From positions 62,001 through 126,000 of the forward strand of contig CAMNXA010000003.1 in assembly GCA_946566685.1 (NCBI GenBank): a stretch of 64,000 bases of DNA. Direction: 5' to 3'. The translations under genes were made by a program, and so were the position numbers. The notes under the pieces were generated by a model. The model saw only the letters and a program-made list of their open reading frames with translations, made no database searches and was not told where the DNA came from. Source of the stretch: an uncultured Lachnospiraceae bacterium (GTDB lineage: Bacteria > Bacillota > Clostridia > Lachnospirales > Lachnospiraceae). Positions 32,055 to 42,375 of the stretch are shown here, in pieces (positions within the stretch are counted from its first letter, which is position 1; every line of letters begins with the position of its first letter).

Positions 32055-33134
32055 ATGGATAAGGCTTCACCCAAATATTTGGAATTGGTCAGGTGGATCA
32101 ATGCACAGATTCAGGAGAAGAAACTTATAGCAGGGCAGAAAATATACTCGGAGAATGAACTCAAGGAAATGTTCGGTGTGAGTCGTCAGACAGTCAGGCA
32201 TGCGATCAGTGTGTTGGAGCAGGAAGGGATGCTCCGCAGGGTGCGGGGCAGTGGGACTTATGTCAATGACAATCGGTTTGTCAATATTTCCAAACGGATG
32301 CGGGTGGCAGTGGTGACGACCTATGTGGACGGATACATATTTCCCCGGACGATACAGGGGATTGAGAACGTCCTGCTGGAGGAAGGGTATTCGGTGCAGA
32401 TTGCTTTTACCAACAATCAGGTTGGGAGGGAACGGACAATTCTGGAGGATATCCTAAACAGAGATGAAGTGGCGGGTATTATCGTGGAGACCACAAAGAG
32501 CGCGCTTCCCAATCCCAATCTGCATCTTTACCATGAAATTTTAAAGAAAGGAATCCAGGTAATCTTTATCAATAGCTATTATCAGGAAATTGATATTCCG
32601 CATGTTTCAATCAATGACCGGATGGCAGGCTATAAAATGACGAAGCATCTGATCGATATGGGACACAGAAGGATAGGCGGCATTTTCAAACTGGATGACG
32701 GACAGGGAAAGCAGCGTTTTGCAGGATATATGGATGCCATGCTGGAAGCAGGTCTGGAGATTGATGACGCCAGGATACTCTGGATTGATACGGAAGATCT
32801 GAAACATATGGATAAACTGACAGATCGGGTGATGGATCGCTATCAGAACTGTACGGGGTTGTTCTGTTATAATGACGAAGTAGCTTTTGGTCTGCTGGAG
32901 GTCCTTAAAAAGGCCGGCATTCGTGTACCGCAGGATATTTCCATGGCCAGTGTAGACGATTCTGAACTGGCGGTGCTTGGCGAGGTGGGGATCACATCGG
33001 CGCCGTACCCCATGGAGAACCTGGGGAAAAAGGCGGCGGAAAATCTGCTGCAAATGATAGCGGAACCCTTTTTTGATGCGAATTATGAGTTTGAGGTCGA
33101 TATTGTGCAGAGGGATTCCGTGCGGAGGCTGTAG
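32055..33134 (+). CDS. AraR-like regulator (GntR HTH with LacI-type sensor)
   Basis: Residues 1-70 form a GntR winged helix ('YLELVRWINAQIQEKKLIAGQKIYSENELKEMFGVSRQTVRHAISVLEQEGMLRRVRGSGTYV'). From residue 80 a LacI/PBP1 sugar-binding domain follows ('VAVVTTYVDGYIFPRTIQGIENVL', 'HVSINDRMAGYKMTKHLIDMGHRRIGGIF', 'GLFCYNDEVAFGLLEVL'). That pairing is the AraR architecture, an L-arabinose-responsive repressor in Bacillus. It likely controls the preceding importer. GGGGAGG lies 12 nt before ATG 32055. Its stop codon directly abuts that of the convergent AraC gene. Confidence 0.92.
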   Translation: MDKASPKYLELVRWINAQIQEKKLIAGQKIYSENELKEMFGVSRQTVRHAISVLEQEGMLRRVRGSGTYVNDNRFVNISKRMRVAVVTTYVDGYIFPRTIQGIENVLLEEGYSVQIAFTNNQVGRERTILEDILNRDEVAGIIVETTKSALPNPNLHLYHEILKKGIQVIFINSYYQEIDIPHVSINDRMAGYKMTKHLIDMGHRRIGGIFKLDDGQGKQRFAGYMDAMLEAGLEIDDARILWIDTEDLKHMDKLTDRVMDRYQNCTGLFCYNDEVAFGLLEVLKKAGIRVPQDISMASVDDSELAVLGEVGITSAPYPMENLGKKAAENLLQMIAEPFFDANYEFEVDIVQRDSVRRL

Positions 33135-34028
33135 CTAAATCCTCTGCTTTCGATATTCATTGGGGCTTACATGATAGCGGGCCTTAAACTTGCGGCAAAA
33201 ATAACCTGCACTTGAAAAACCTGTTTCTACTGCAATGGTGGAGACAGGTTTTGTTGTGGTATAAAGAAGTTCTGCAGCCCGCATCAGGCGGTATTGTATC
33301 AGATATGCTACTGGTGCAATCTGGATGCAGGATTGGAAAACGTGCAGGGCACTGCTCTTGCTGACGGAAGCGGAAGCAGCAATCTCTTCTAATGTCACTT
33401 CTTCCTGATAGTGGTCATGGATATACTGCATCATAATCTGCAACCTTGCCTGGCTGGTATCTAAGCGCTGAGGGGCTAAGGTCTCAGAGGACAGATTCAT
33501 ATGTTCATATAAAATGATCCACAACTGTAAAAGAAGTTGTACCGTTTGGAGCTCTTGTTTTACAGGCGCTTCCTGTAAGGAATAGATTTCTTTTAACAAT
33601 AGAAGAATCTGGTTTTGCCAGTCAATCTGTGGATTGAAGATCTGACAGGCGGGAGCGTAAAGCAGTACCGGTTGAATGTATTTTTCATAGAGCAGGCTTT
33701 CCTTGGGAGATAGCAGAAGCGGGGAAAAGACAATGTTGGGAAGCACAACGCTTGCCCTGGCTTCGAATCGATGGAGAACACCGCTGTTGATGAACATACC
33801 GTATCCTTTGGATAATTCTATCCGTTCAGTGCCAATCAGGCAAGATTGGCTACCTTCCATGACAGACAAAAACTCCAATTCATAATGCCAGTGCCAGTCA
33901 ATACAATGAAAGTCTGCCTGCCAGATATCTTCCAGATAATAGGCCAGAGGAAAGTTATTGCTTCCGTGCTGGGTGGTTTCTCTGAGCGTGTCATCGGTGA
34001 TCAGGGTGTTAGGTTTCATGGAATCCAT
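33135..34028 (-). CDS. AraC-family transcriptional regulator
   Basis: This is a 297-residue activator with an N-terminal cupin sensor ('FHCIDWHWHYELEFLSVMEGSQSCLIGTERIELSKGYGMFINSGVLHRFE', about 40-90) and a C-terminal pair of helix-turn-helix motifs ('EVTLEEIAASASVSKSSALHVFQSCIQIAPVAYLIQYRLMRAAELLYTTTKPVSTIAVETGFSSAGYFCRKFKARYHVSPNEYRK'). GGAG lies 10 nt before the ATG. It is divergent from an MFS transporter and is the probable activator of it. Inducer unknown. Confidence 0.93.
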   Translation of the reverse strand: MDSMKPNTLITDDTLRETTQHGSNNFPLAYYLEDIWQADFHCIDWHWHYELEFLSVMEGSQSCLIGTERIELSKGYGMFINSGVLHRFEARASVVLPNIVFSPLLLSPKESLLYEKYIQPVLLYAPACQIFNPQIDWQNQILLLLKEIYSLQEAPVKQELQTVQLLLQLWIILYEHMNLSSETLAPQRLDTSQARLQIMMQYIHDHYQEEVTLEEIAASASVSKSSALHVFQSCIQIAPVAYLIQYRLMRAAELLYTTTKPVSTIAVETGFSSAGYFCRKFKARYHVSPNEYRKQRI

Positions 34029-34062
34029 TTTTTGCTTTCTCCGTTAGAATATAATTTGTGAT

Positions 34063-34092
34063 ATTGTACCATAATCATGTGATAATATGCAA
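34063..34092 (-). promoter_or_regulatory. Promoter of the AraC gene
   Basis: On the minus strand TTGCAT, 18 bp, TACAAT. Its -35 box touches the upstream edge of the divergent MFS promoter. Confidence 0.6.
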
Positions 34093-34114
34093 TGATTTTA
34101 CTTTAGTAATGAGA

Positions 34115-34120
34115 TATAAT
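34115..34120 (+). promoter_or_regulatory. -10 box of the MFS gene, no -35
   Basis: A perfect TATAAT without a recognisable -35 hexamer, as expected for a promoter that needs an activator such as the divergent AraC protein. Confidence 0.5.
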
Positions 34121-34160
34121 CCCATCAGACAAAAGATGAGTCAATGAGGAGGAAATGAAA

Positions 34161-35369
34161 ATGGAGAACCAATACAGGAAAACCATTACTGCATGTTTTG
34201 TGGGCTATATTGTACAGGCGATTGTGAACAATTTTGTGCCCCTGCTATTTTTGACCTTTCAGAGAAGTTATTCTGTTCCGCTGTCACAGATTACATTGCT
34301 TGTGACTTTCAATTTTGGTGTGCAGCTTCTGGTGGATCTGCTTTCAGTGGGGTTCGTGGATAAGATAGGGTATCGGGCGTCTATGATCATAGCCCATATA
34401 CTTTCTGCGGCAGGACTGATTCTTCTGACCATTTTGCCGGAAGCACTGCCTTCCCCTTTTGCAGGGATTTTAATCGCGGTAATGGTTTATGCTATTGGCG
34501 GCGGCCTGTTGGAGGTGCTTGTGAGTCCGGTGGTGGAAGCCTGTCCTTCGGATAATAAGGAGAAGGCCATGAGCATGCTGCATTCCTTTTATTGCTGGGG
34601 GCATGTGGGTGTCGTGTTGCTGTCTACCCTGTTCTTTACGGTGTTCGGCATTGCCAATTGGAAGGTGCTGGCAATGGTCTGGGCATTGATTCCGCTTGCC
34701 AATGCATTTATGTTTGTCAAAGTGCCTATGGCGGAATTGATGGAAGAGGGGGAAGAAGGACTGAAGTTAAAAGATCTGCTTCGTATGAAGCTATTCTGGA
34801 TCCTGTTGATGATGATGATCTGCGCGGGGGCAAGCGAACAGGCGGTGAGCCAGTGGGCATCGACTTTTGCGGAGAAGGGACTTGGCATTTCCAAGACGGC
34901 GGGTGATCTGGCAGGCCCTATGGCTTTTGCAATCCTGATGGGCACATCCAGGGCCTTTTATGGAAAGTTCGGAGAGCGTATCAAGCTGGATAAATTTATG
35001 ATTTACAGCAGCTGCCTGTGCATTTTATCTTATCTGGGGATTGCCCTGCTTCCAATCCCGCAGCTTAGTCTGGCAGCCTGTGCGGTCTGCGGACTTTCCG
35101 TGGGTATTATGTGGCCGGGGTCGTTCAGCAAGGCGGCGGCAGCCCTGCCAAAGGGCGGGACGGCTATGTTTGCACTGTTAGCCCTGGGTGGGGACGTGGG
35201 CTGCTCCGGGGGACCAACGGTGGTCGGTATGGTGTCCAGTCTGTTTGAGGACAATCTGAAAATGGGAATCCTGGCCGGGATTGTTTTCCCGGTGCTTCTG
35301 TTGACGGGTATTATCCTTTGTGGGAAAATAAAGATGAAACAGGAAAATGGTAAAATCGGGGAAGCGTAA
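34161..35369 (+). CDS. MFS transporter
   Basis: This is a twelve-segment major facilitator protein of about 402 residues. The first half includes 'CFVGYIVQAIVNNFVPLLFLTFQ' and the loop 'DLLSVGFVDKIGYRASMIIAHILSAAG' in the place of the A-loop motif. The second half has 'GTSRAFYGKFGERIKLDKFMIYSSCLCILSYLGIALLP'. It resembles sugar/fucose-type or unassigned Clostridial MFS carriers. ATG 34161 is 8 nt after GAGGAGG; ATG 34155 is too close. Its substrate is probably what the divergent AraC protein senses. Confidence 0.88.
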   Translation: MENQYRKTITACFVGYIVQAIVNNFVPLLFLTFQRSYSVPLSQITLLVTFNFGVQLLVDLLSVGFVDKIGYRASMIIAHILSAAGLILLTILPEALPSPFAGILIAVMVYAIGGGLLEVLVSPVVEACPSDNKEKAMSMLHSFYCWGHVGVVLLSTLFFTVFGIANWKVLAMVWALIPLANAFMFVKVPMAELMEEGEEGLKLKDLLRMKLFWILLMMMICAGASEQAVSQWASTFAEKGLGISKTAGDLAGPMAFAILMGTSRAFYGKFGERIKLDKFMIYSSCLCILSYLGIALLPIPQLSLAACAVCGLSVGIMWPGSFSKAAAALPKGGTAMFALLALGGDVGCSGGPTVVGMVSSLFEDNLKMGILAGIVFPVLLLTGIILCGKIKMKQENGKIGEA

Positions 35370-35399
35370 ACCTTCCGGACAGGTTGAAGTAGAACAGTT

Positions 35400-38300
35400 A
35401 TGATGGAAAATGTGCTAGGACTTTTTGAAAAACAGACAGCAGACTGGTTTATCAATACGCTGGGGGAGCCGACTCCGGTGCAGAAAGAAAGCTGGCCGAT
35501 CATTGCGGCGGGAAGCCATGCGCTGATTTCTGCACCCACCGGTACGGGTAAAACGCTGTCGGCCTTTTTCGTATTTCTGGATCAGATGAAACGGCAGGCG
35601 CAGGCAGGGACGTTGCAGCAGGAATTACAGCTGATCTATGTCTCGCCGCTCAAATCTTTGGCGGCAGATATCCGGGAGAATTTAAAGCGTCCTTTAGAGG
35701 GAATCGGCGCCGAAGAAATCATTTCGGTGGGAATCCGGACAGGGGATACTCCGCAGCGTGACAGACAGAGAATGGTTAAGAAACCGCCTCATATTCTGAT
35801 CATCACACCGGAGTCTTTATATCTGATGCTCACCAGTAAGACAGGGCAGAATGTATTGGCTACGGCCAGGGCCGTGATCATTGATGAACTTCATGCGCTG
35901 ATCGATACCAAAAGAGGGGCTCATCTGATGCTTTCCCTGGCGAGGCTGGACTATCTGTGCGGGCGGGCCTTACAGCGTATCGGCTTATCTGCCACGATAG
36001 AACCTTTGGAAACAGCGGCACAGTATCTGGCGCCGGAAGAAGTCAGGATTTCGGCGCCGAATATGAAAAAACAGGTGAAACTGGAGATTTTAAGTCCTTA
36101 TCCGGATACGAACAGAGGTCCCAGAAAGGATCCCGTTTGGGAGGAGCTGGGGAAGCTGGTCTATCAGTATTGTCAGGGCAGCCGCAGTGTGATCGCTTTT
36201 GTGGAGGGCAGAAGATATGCGGAAAAACTCGCATATTATGTAAACCTACTGGGTGGAGATGGATTTGCCAGGGTGCATCATGGAAGCCTTTCCAAGGAAC
36301 AGAGGATGGAAACAGAATTGCAGCTGCGGGATGGCAGGCTCAGTTTGTTGTGTGCCACATCGTCCATGGAACTGGGAATAGATGTGGGAGAGATTGATCA
36401 GGTATTGCAGGTGGGATGTCCCCGGACGATTTCAGGAACCATGCAGCGGTTGGGACGGGCCGGACATAATCCGGGGCGCGTCAGCGTGATGTATCTCTTC
36501 CCCAGGATGGCGGCGGAATGTGTGTCCTGCGGCATGACAGCCCAGCTGGCCAGGGAAGGGGGCATAGAACATGTCAACCCGCCTTCGGCGTGTCTGGACG
36601 TGCTGGCACAGCATCTGGTGTCCATGGCGGCTTTTAGAAGTTATGAGATTGATGAAGTGATGGAGATCCTGCCCAGAGCATGGCCTTTTTCGCAGATTAC
36701 CAGAGAGGATGTGAAAGCAGTTCTGGCCATGCTGGCGGGAGACTATGAACACGACAGGGATATTCCGGCGCGGCCCAGGATTCTCTATGACAGGATTTGT
36801 GAGCGTGTGGAAGGAGATGGTTACAGCAGGATGTTAGCCGTATCAGCCGGTGGTACGATTCCCGATAAAGGATTATATACAGTCAGGAACGAGGAGGGGG
36901 TCAAACTGGGTGAGGTGGATGAAGAATTTGTCTACGAATCCCAGACGGGAGACCGTTTTATCCTTGGTTCCTTTGCCTGGAAGATTGTGAACATCAGCCG
37001 GGATACGGTGACCGTGACACAGGCAAAGATGGAAGGTGCAAGGCTGCCCTTCTGGCATGGGGAGATCAAAGGAAGGGATAAGCGGACGGGAGAGGCATTC
37101 GGGCGTATATTTCGTTCTTTGCAGGGCGCTTATGAGGATGGGAAATTACAGGAAGCGCTCGGAGGGTTAGGACTGGATGAAGCGGCGGCCTGTCTGGCGG
37201 CAGGTTATCTGGAGCGGCAGATTAAGGCGGCAGGGAGTCTGCCGGATCATGAGACATTGATCGTGGAACACTTTAGGGATACGGTAGGAAATAGCCAGAT
37301 GATGGTACATTCCATGTTTGGAAGACGGATTAATGCGCCGCTGTCTCTTCTTGCAGCGCAGACGGCCAGGGAAGAATTGGGTATGGAGATCGGCAGTGTG
37401 GATGAGGAAGATGGTTTCCTGCTATATTCCTATGGAAATCAGAGCCTGCCGGAAGGATTGCTTCAGAGGATTGATGCAGATGCCTGCATCAGGAAACTGG
37501 AGATCCTGCTGCCGGCCACACCGCTTTTTAATATGGCGTTTCGATATAACAGCGGTCGGGCTCTGATGATGGGTGTGAGAAAAAACGGGAGACAGCCGTT
37601 GTGGATGCAGAGGCTTAAGAGCGCAGAGATGCTGGAACAGGTGGTCAGGGAAAAGGAGCATCCGCTGATTCGGGAGACCAGGAGGGAGTGTATGCAGCAA
37701 CTGTGGGATGCCGTGGGTGTGCAGGAACTTCTCTATGATATCCGCAGCGGTGCAGTTAAGATTCGGGAGATCTATACGGATATACCGTCCCCTATGTCGC
37801 TTCCTCTGCAATGGAGCCAGGAAGCAGCGGTTATGTATGATTATGCGCCAACACCGCGGGGGATTCACGGGGCGGTAGAGGAGGCATTGGAGAAGGAAAA
37901 GCATCTGATACAGCCGGGAGACAGTGAATTGCTGGAGGTGCAGGAGAGAAGCCGCCTGCCCCAGGATGAAAAGCAGCTGCACACGCTTCTCATGACGGAG
38001 GGCGATCTGGCGGCCGGAGAACTGGAAATTCCGGTGGAATGGCTTGATGATCTGGCGCGGCAGGGCAGGGTGCTGTATCTGGAGCAGGGCTTATGGATTG
38101 CGGCTGAGAAGGAGGAAGAATATGCCAGGGCGCTTGGAGAAACAGAGGAGAGCGCCGGGCAGGAGAAAGGACAGTTTGTCAGAGAGCAGCTTCACATTGT
38201 AAGGCGTATGCTGCGCTACAGAGGCGGTGCGGATGCCGGGCAGACAGCAGACCGTTATGGCTGGCCAGTGGAGACAGCAGAGAAAATCCTGGAAGAACTG

Positions 38301-39551
38301 TGCCGGCAGAAATCGGCAGTGAAACAGGATGGAAGATATTACCATGCGGTGTTATACAAACGTGCCAGGGTGCGAACACTGAAAAACAGACGGGAGGAGA
38401 TTCAGACCTGTGCCGGAGAACAGTATGCTGCGCTGATGCTGTCTCAGCTGGAATCTGGTGCACCGGCGGCAGAATGTGTGCAGAACACGGTCAGACAGTA
38501 TGCGGGAATGACATTTCCAGCGGCATATTGGGAAAAGATTTTGCTGCCCGGCCGGGTGAGAAATTACAGACCTTCCCTGCTGGACGCTCTCCTGTCAGAA
38601 GGAGAATTTTTCTGGCATATGGAGGAAAAGGGCGGCCTGCGATTTGACTGTCAGTCGGCCGTTGACTGGGAAACGGACAAGCAGCGCGAGGAGTTAGAGA
38701 AGGAAGGACTGACGGAGGAAGAACGGGTTATCTATGAAGCAATCGTCAGGCGGGGCGCCTGTTTTATGCAGTCATTGAATGATCTGCTCCCGGCACATTC
38801 ACCGTATGACGTCCTACTATCCCTGCAGGAGAAGGGACTTGTCTATGCGGATAGTTTCTTGCCGGTGCGGCAGTGGCTTGACCGTGAAAAGACGAAAAAG
38901 GCAGTGGTAAGGCAGCGCGTTAATCTGCGGGTGAAAGCATTGCAGACAGGAAGATGGGATATCGTCAGACCGATACAGGAGAAGACCATAGAAGAAAAAC
39001 TGGAAGCCTGTTCCTGTGTCAGTCCTATTATCAGCAAAGAAACAGCAGCTGTCTGCGGGCTTTCCTGGCAGGAGGCCCTGTCAGTGCTCCGCATCTGGGA
39101 GTACACCGGGCAGGCAAGGCGGGGATATTTTGTCAAAGAACTTTCCGGGGCACAATTTATTCTGGGAAAGGATTATGAGAGTGTGCTGCGCAGGCTGTAC
39201 CATCCGGAGAAAAAACTTGTCTGGGTCAATGCGGTGGATCCGGTTCAGCCTTGGGGGAAAATATTGCCCCATAAGGAGGGACGCAGCTTCCTGCATGTAC
39301 CAGGGACGGCCGTTGCCTGTTATGGTGGAATACCGGTGGCCGTGATGGAAAGACAGGGAAAGGTCTTACGAGTCTGGCAGGAAGAACTGCAAGAGGAATG
39401 CATGCAGCTTTTTGCGGAAAAGTTCAGGCAGGGCAGTATCTTTGCCGGGATCAAGCGGATTGTGGTGAAAGAATATCCGGATACGGCGGGAGACGCTTTG
39501 CGGCAGGCAGGCTTCAGGAAAGAGATGCAGGATTATGTGCTGTATCTTTGA
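35400..39551 (+). CDS. Lhr-type superfamily 2 helicase
   Basis: This is a large DNA/RNA helicase of the Lhr family, linked in other bacteria to DNA repair. Motif I APTGTGKT (about 45-52), Ia 'VSPLKSLAADI', II DELH (about 162), III GLSAT, V/VI 'SSMELGIDVGEIDQVLQVG... QRLGRAGHNPG' are all present, followed by the Lhr winged-helix and beta-barrel modules and a long C-terminal region. At 1383 residues it approaches full Lhr length. ATG 35400 has no strong ribosome site; ATG 35403 is equally possible. The DELH box separates it from DEAD-box proteins. Confidence 0.92.
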   Translation: MMENVLGLFEKQTADWFINTLGEPTPVQKESWPIIAAGSHALISAPTGTGKTLSAFFVFLDQMKRQAQAGTLQQELQLIYVSPLKSLAADIRENLKRPLEGIGAEEIISVGIRTGDTPQRDRQRMVKKPPHILIITPESLYLMLTSKTGQNVLATARAVIIDELHALIDTKRGAHLMLSLARLDYLCGRALQRIGLSATIEPLETAAQYLAPEEVRISAPNMKKQVKLEILSPYPDTNRGPRKDPVWEELGKLVYQYCQGSRSVIAFVEGRRYAEKLAYYVNLLGGDGFARVHHGSLSKEQRMETELQLRDGRLSLLCATSSMELGIDVGEIDQVLQVGCPRTISGTMQRLGRAGHNPGRVSVMYLFPRMAAECVSCGMTAQLAREGGIEHVNPPSACLDVLAQHLVSMAAFRSYEIDEVMEILPRAWPFSQITREDVKAVLAMLAGDYEHDRDIPARPRILYDRICERVEGDGYSRMLAVSAGGTIPDKGLYTVRNEEGVKLGEVDEEFVYESQTGDRFILGSFAWKIVNISRDTVTVTQAKMEGARLPFWHGEIKGRDKRTGEAFGRIFRSLQGAYEDGKLQEALGGLGLDEAAACLAAGYLERQIKAAGSLPDHETLIVEHFRDTVGNSQMMVHSMFGRRINAPLSLLAAQTAREELGMEIGSVDEEDGFLLYSYGNQSLPEGLLQRIDADACIRKLEILLPATPLFNMAFRYNSGRALMMGVRKNGRQPLWMQRLKSAEMLEQVVREKEHPLIRETRRECMQQLWDAVGVQELLYDIRSGAVKIREIYTDIPSPMSLPLQWSQEAAVMYDYAPTPRGIHGAVEEALEKEKHLIQPGDSELLEVQERSRLPQDEKQLHTLLMTEGDLAAGELEIPVEWLDDLARQGRVLYLEQGLWIAAEKEEEYARALGETEESAGQEKGQFVREQLHIVRRMLRYRGGADAGQTADRYGWPVETAEKILEELCRQKSAVKQDGRYYHAVLYKRARVRTLKNRREEIQTCAGEQYAALMLSQLESGAPAAECVQNTVRQYAGMTFPAAYWEKILLPGRVRNYRPSLLDALLSEGEFFWHMEEKGGLRFDCQSAVDWETDKQREELEKEGLTEEERVIYEAIVRRGACFMQSLNDLLPAHSPYDVLLSLQEKGLVYADSFLPVRQWLDREKTKKAVVRQRVNLRVKALQTGRWDIVRPIQEKTIEEKLEACSCVSPIISKETAAVCGLSWQEALSVLRIWEYTGQARRGYFVKELSGAQFILGKDYESVLRRLYHPEKKLVWVNAVDPVQPWGKILPHKEGRSFLHVPGTAVACYGGIPVAVMERQGKVLRVWQEELQEECMQLFAEKFRQGSIFAGIKRIVVKEYPDTAGDALRQAGFRKEMQDYVLYL

Positions 39552-39628
39552 AAGGTGTTATAAATACAAACCTGACGGCAAATCAGGGACGGCATCTGGG
39601 AAATATAGATAAAGGGAGGAGAAAGAAG

Positions 39629-40099
39629 ATGGCAATAGAGAACGTAAAGGCATATTTCAGGCAGTTTGGCATGGAGGAGAAGATTCTGGAGTTTGCGGTA
39701 TCCAGCGCAACGGTGGAATTGGCGGCGGAGGCGCTGCATTGCGAGCCGCAGCGGATTGCGAAGACCTTATCCTTTTTGGTGGCGGATCATCCGGTGCTGA
39801 TCGTAGCGGCCGGGGACGTTAAGGTGGACAATCATAAATTCAAGGAGCAGTTTGCCACCAAGGCGAAAATGCTTTCTCCGGATCAGGCGGAGGAACTGGT
39901 CGGCCATGCGGTGGGCGGTGTCTGTCCTTTTGCGGTAAAAGATGGCGTGACGGTATATCTGGATGTGTCTTTGCAGCGTTTTGAGACCGTCTTTCCAGCC
40001 TGTGGGAGCGCTAACAGCGCGATAGAACTTACCATTCCGCAATTGGAGCAGTATTCCGGTTATACGGAGTGGGTAGACGTGTGTAAGGGATATCTTTGA
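39629..40099 (+). CDS. YbaK/EbsC-family aminoacyl-tRNA deacylase
   Basis: This family removes wrongly attached amino acids (Cys or Ala on tRNA-Pro) in trans. The 156-residue protein carries the YbaK fold marks 'SATVELAAEALHCEPQRIAKTLSFLVADHPVLIVAAGDVKVDNHKFKEQF' (catalytic lysine in IAKTLSF, about residue 45) and 'GHAVGGVCPFAV' with 'PACGSANSAIELT'. ATG 39629 follows GGGAGGAG; longer in-frame extensions upstream overlap the helicase gene and are unlikely. Confidence 0.9.
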   Translation: MAIENVKAYFRQFGMEEKILEFAVSSATVELAAEALHCEPQRIAKTLSFLVADHPVLIVAAGDVKVDNHKFKEQFATKAKMLSPDQAEELVGHAVGGVCPFAVKDGVTVYLDVSLQRFETVFPACGSANSAIELTIPQLEQYSGYTEWVDVCKGYL

Positions 40100-40149
40100 T
40101 GGCATTGGGACAGTAATATAATAATAGGTTTGACAGGGAAAGGGAAATC

Positions 40150-41388
40150 ATGGAAAGAGTGATCGAAAACTTTTTGGAGTATGTAAAAATAGATACACAG
40201 TCTTCAGAGGAGAGTACAAGTACGCCCTCTACCTCTAAGCAGCATGATCTTGCGGCAGTTTTGGAGAGGCAGCTACAGGAGATGGGAGCGCAGGATATCG
40301 TCTATGATAAAGAACATTGTTATCTCTACGCTTCGATTCCGGCCACGGCAGGCTGTGAACAGGCGCCGGTGATTGGTTTTATCGCCCATATGGACACATC
40401 TCCGGCGGTGACGGGGACAGGAGTGAAGCCGCGTATTGTGGAAGAATATGATGGAAAAGACATTGTATTAAATGAGGAGAAGCAAATCGTCATGAAAGTG
40501 GCGGATTTTCCGGAACTTGCTTCTTATCAGGGCAAGAGATTGATCGTCACGGATGGAACCACACTTCTGGGAGCGGATGATAAAGCAGGGGTGGCGGAAA
40601 TTATGACGATGACTGAATACTTGCTCCAGCATAAGGAAATCAGACATGGCCGGATACGGATTGCTTTTACGCCGGATGAAGAAGTGGGTGCGGGCGCAGA
40701 CCACTTTAATGTGGAACAATTTGGTGCGGATTATGCGTACACGGTGGATGGCGGCAGACTCGGAGAACTGGAGTATGAGAATTTTAATGCGGCGGGCGCT
40801 AAAGTACTGATACATGGGCGGAGCGTTCATCCGGGAGAGGCCAAGGATAAGATGCGCAATGCGATCCTGATGGCACAGGAGTTTCAGGCAATGCTGCCGG
40901 TATCAGAGAATCCCATGTATACCTGCGGTTATGAAGGATTCTATCATCTGGATCAGCTGCGCGGCACTGTGGAGGAAACTGTGGCGGAATACATTATCAG
41001 AGACCATGACCGGGAGAAGTTCGAGAAAAAGAAAGAGACCTTTGTACAGGTCGGGGAGTATTTGAACAAAAAATATGGGGCGGGAACCTTTGATATTGAG
41101 ATAAAGGATTCCTATTACAATATGAAAGAGATTATCGTTGAGCATATGCATCTGGTGGAGTATGCGAAGGCAGCCATGGAAGAACTGGGGATTCGTCCGG
41201 TGGTAGTACCGATCCGCGGCGGTACAGATGGGGCGAGACTTTCCTTTATGGGTCTGCCTTGCCCGAATCTGTGTACGGGCGGCCAGAATTTTCATGGCCG
41301 GTTTGAATATGCCTGTGCAGATGAGATGGAGATGATTGTGAGGCTTTTGATCAGGATCGCAGAGAAATATGGGGAAAAGCATGATTAG
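40150..41388 (+). CDS. pepT: Peptidase T (tripeptide aminopeptidase)
   Basis: This M20 dizinc aminopeptidase releases N-terminal residues from tripeptides in the cytoplasm. Metal ligands and catalytic residues are visible: His80 and Asp82 in AHMDTS, Asp in GADDKAG, the general base Glu in PDEEVG, Asp in VDGG, and the last His in NFHGR. The dimerisation domain lies between about 210 and 320. The 412-residue length is typical. AGGGAAAGGGAA precedes the ATG. The stop overlaps that of the convergent gene by 4 nt. Confidence 0.95.
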   Translation: MERVIENFLEYVKIDTQSSEESTSTPSTSKQHDLAAVLERQLQEMGAQDIVYDKEHCYLYASIPATAGCEQAPVIGFIAHMDTSPAVTGTGVKPRIVEEYDGKDIVLNEEKQIVMKVADFPELASYQGKRLIVTDGTTLLGADDKAGVAEIMTMTEYLLQHKEIRHGRIRIAFTPDEEVGAGADHFNVEQFGADYAYTVDGGRLGELEYENFNAAGAKVLIHGRSVHPGEAKDKMRNAILMAQEFQAMLPVSENPMYTCGYEGFYHLDQLRGTVEETVAEYIIRDHDREKFEKKKETFVQVGEYLNKKYGAGTFDIEIKDSYYNMKEIIVEHMHLVEYAKAAMEELGIRPVVVPIRGGTDGARLSFMGLPCPNLCTGGQNFHGRFEYACADEMEMIVRLLIRIAEKYGEKHD

Positions 41389-42311
41389 TCATGCAGCATT
41401 TCCGCCTCCATTTTTTTGATCTTATCATACAGCATTTGATTGACGGGAACATCCAGACCATATTCTTTGGCCATGGTAATCACGGTTCCGGCAAAGAGGT
41501 CGACCTCAGTGCGTCTTTTCAGAATACCGTCCTGACGCATAGAAGGCATTCCGTCCGGATTCAGAGTATCTATCAGGGCCACATAGTTGTTAAGGTCGTC
41601 TCCGGTAACACCGGTATTGGCACAGATGGAAAGATTTAGGACTTCTTCCATGGCGGCAATCATCATATCGCGCTGTTTGCCGGATTCCTGAACAGTTTTG
41701 TAGGTGCCTTCAGATACCATGACAACCTGATTGACGCCTACGTTCAGCATCCACTTTCCCCACAGGCGGTGTATGATATCTTCCTCCACAATGCAGGGGA
41801 TTCCGGCGGTGTGAAGAAGCGTTTCCACCTGCGCAAGAAAGGGGCGTCTGGATGACTCAGGGGTACCGATTCTCAGTTCGCCAATATGGGCGTAGGTCAG
41901 TTCGTTTCCAAGTTTTACGGCATCCATGCCCTGTGCGATACAATGGATGATATGGCCCTGTTTTATCTTAGAAGCAATGATCTCTTCGCTGCTGATGCCA
42001 TTTAACAATGAGAGAATGATCGTGTCTTCATTTACGGCAGGGCGCGCCAGTTCGATCGCTTCATCCAGGGCAGTGCCCTTGACGGCGAAGATCAGGAAAT
42101 CGGCTGGTTCTGCTTTGGAAGCCATCTGAAAATGGCAGAGATTTCCGTTACAGTAGACATTTTCCGTCTCGTATTTGTGGATGCGTTCTTTGTCTGCCAG
42201 AAAGGTGACAGACTCCCGTCCAAGTTTTCGGGTGAAGATATCGCCGTACAGGATGCCGAGCGCTCCCATGCCAATAATGGTGATGGATGGTGTTGCGGAT
42301 AATTGTTTCAT
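41385..42311 (-). CDS. Ketopantoate reductase-family protein
   Basis: This is a NAD(P)H-dependent 2-dehydropantoate 2-reductase-like protein of 308 residues. The N-terminal nucleotide fold begins '[21 protein letters not shown]' (GxGxxG), followed by '[38 protein letters not shown]' and the C-terminal helical domain with catalytic lysine region '[22 protein letters not shown]'. With only family marks, pantothenate synthesis is likely but not certain. Start is the ATG at 42311, 8 nt after GGAGG; longer in-frame sequence upstream runs into the divergent EamA gene. Confidence 0.85.
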   Translation of the reverse strand: MKQLSATPSITIIGMGALGILYGDIFTRKLGRESVTFLADKERIHKYETENVYCNGNLCHFQMASKAEPADFLIFAVKGTALDEAIELARPAVNEDTIILSLLNGISSEEIIASKIKQGHIIHCIAQGMDAVKLGNELTYAHIGELRIGTPESSRRPFLAQVETLLHTAGIPCIVEEDIIHRLWGKWMLNVGVNQVVMVSEGTYKTVQESGKQRDMMIAAMEEVLNLSICANTGVTGDDLNNYVALIDTLNPDGMPSMRQDGILKRRTEVDLFAGTVITMAKEYGLDVPVNQMLYDKIKKMEAEMLHD

Positions 42312-42375
42312 GAAATAGACCTCCGTGTTCATAATAAAAAGAAAAGGCTTGCGGATGCAAGGAGAGGAGTAAAAT

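Noticed and set aside
35957-36397. Secondary frames inside the Lhr helicase gene
   Set aside because: The main frame is continuous through all helicase motifs over 1383 residues; the others are shadows.
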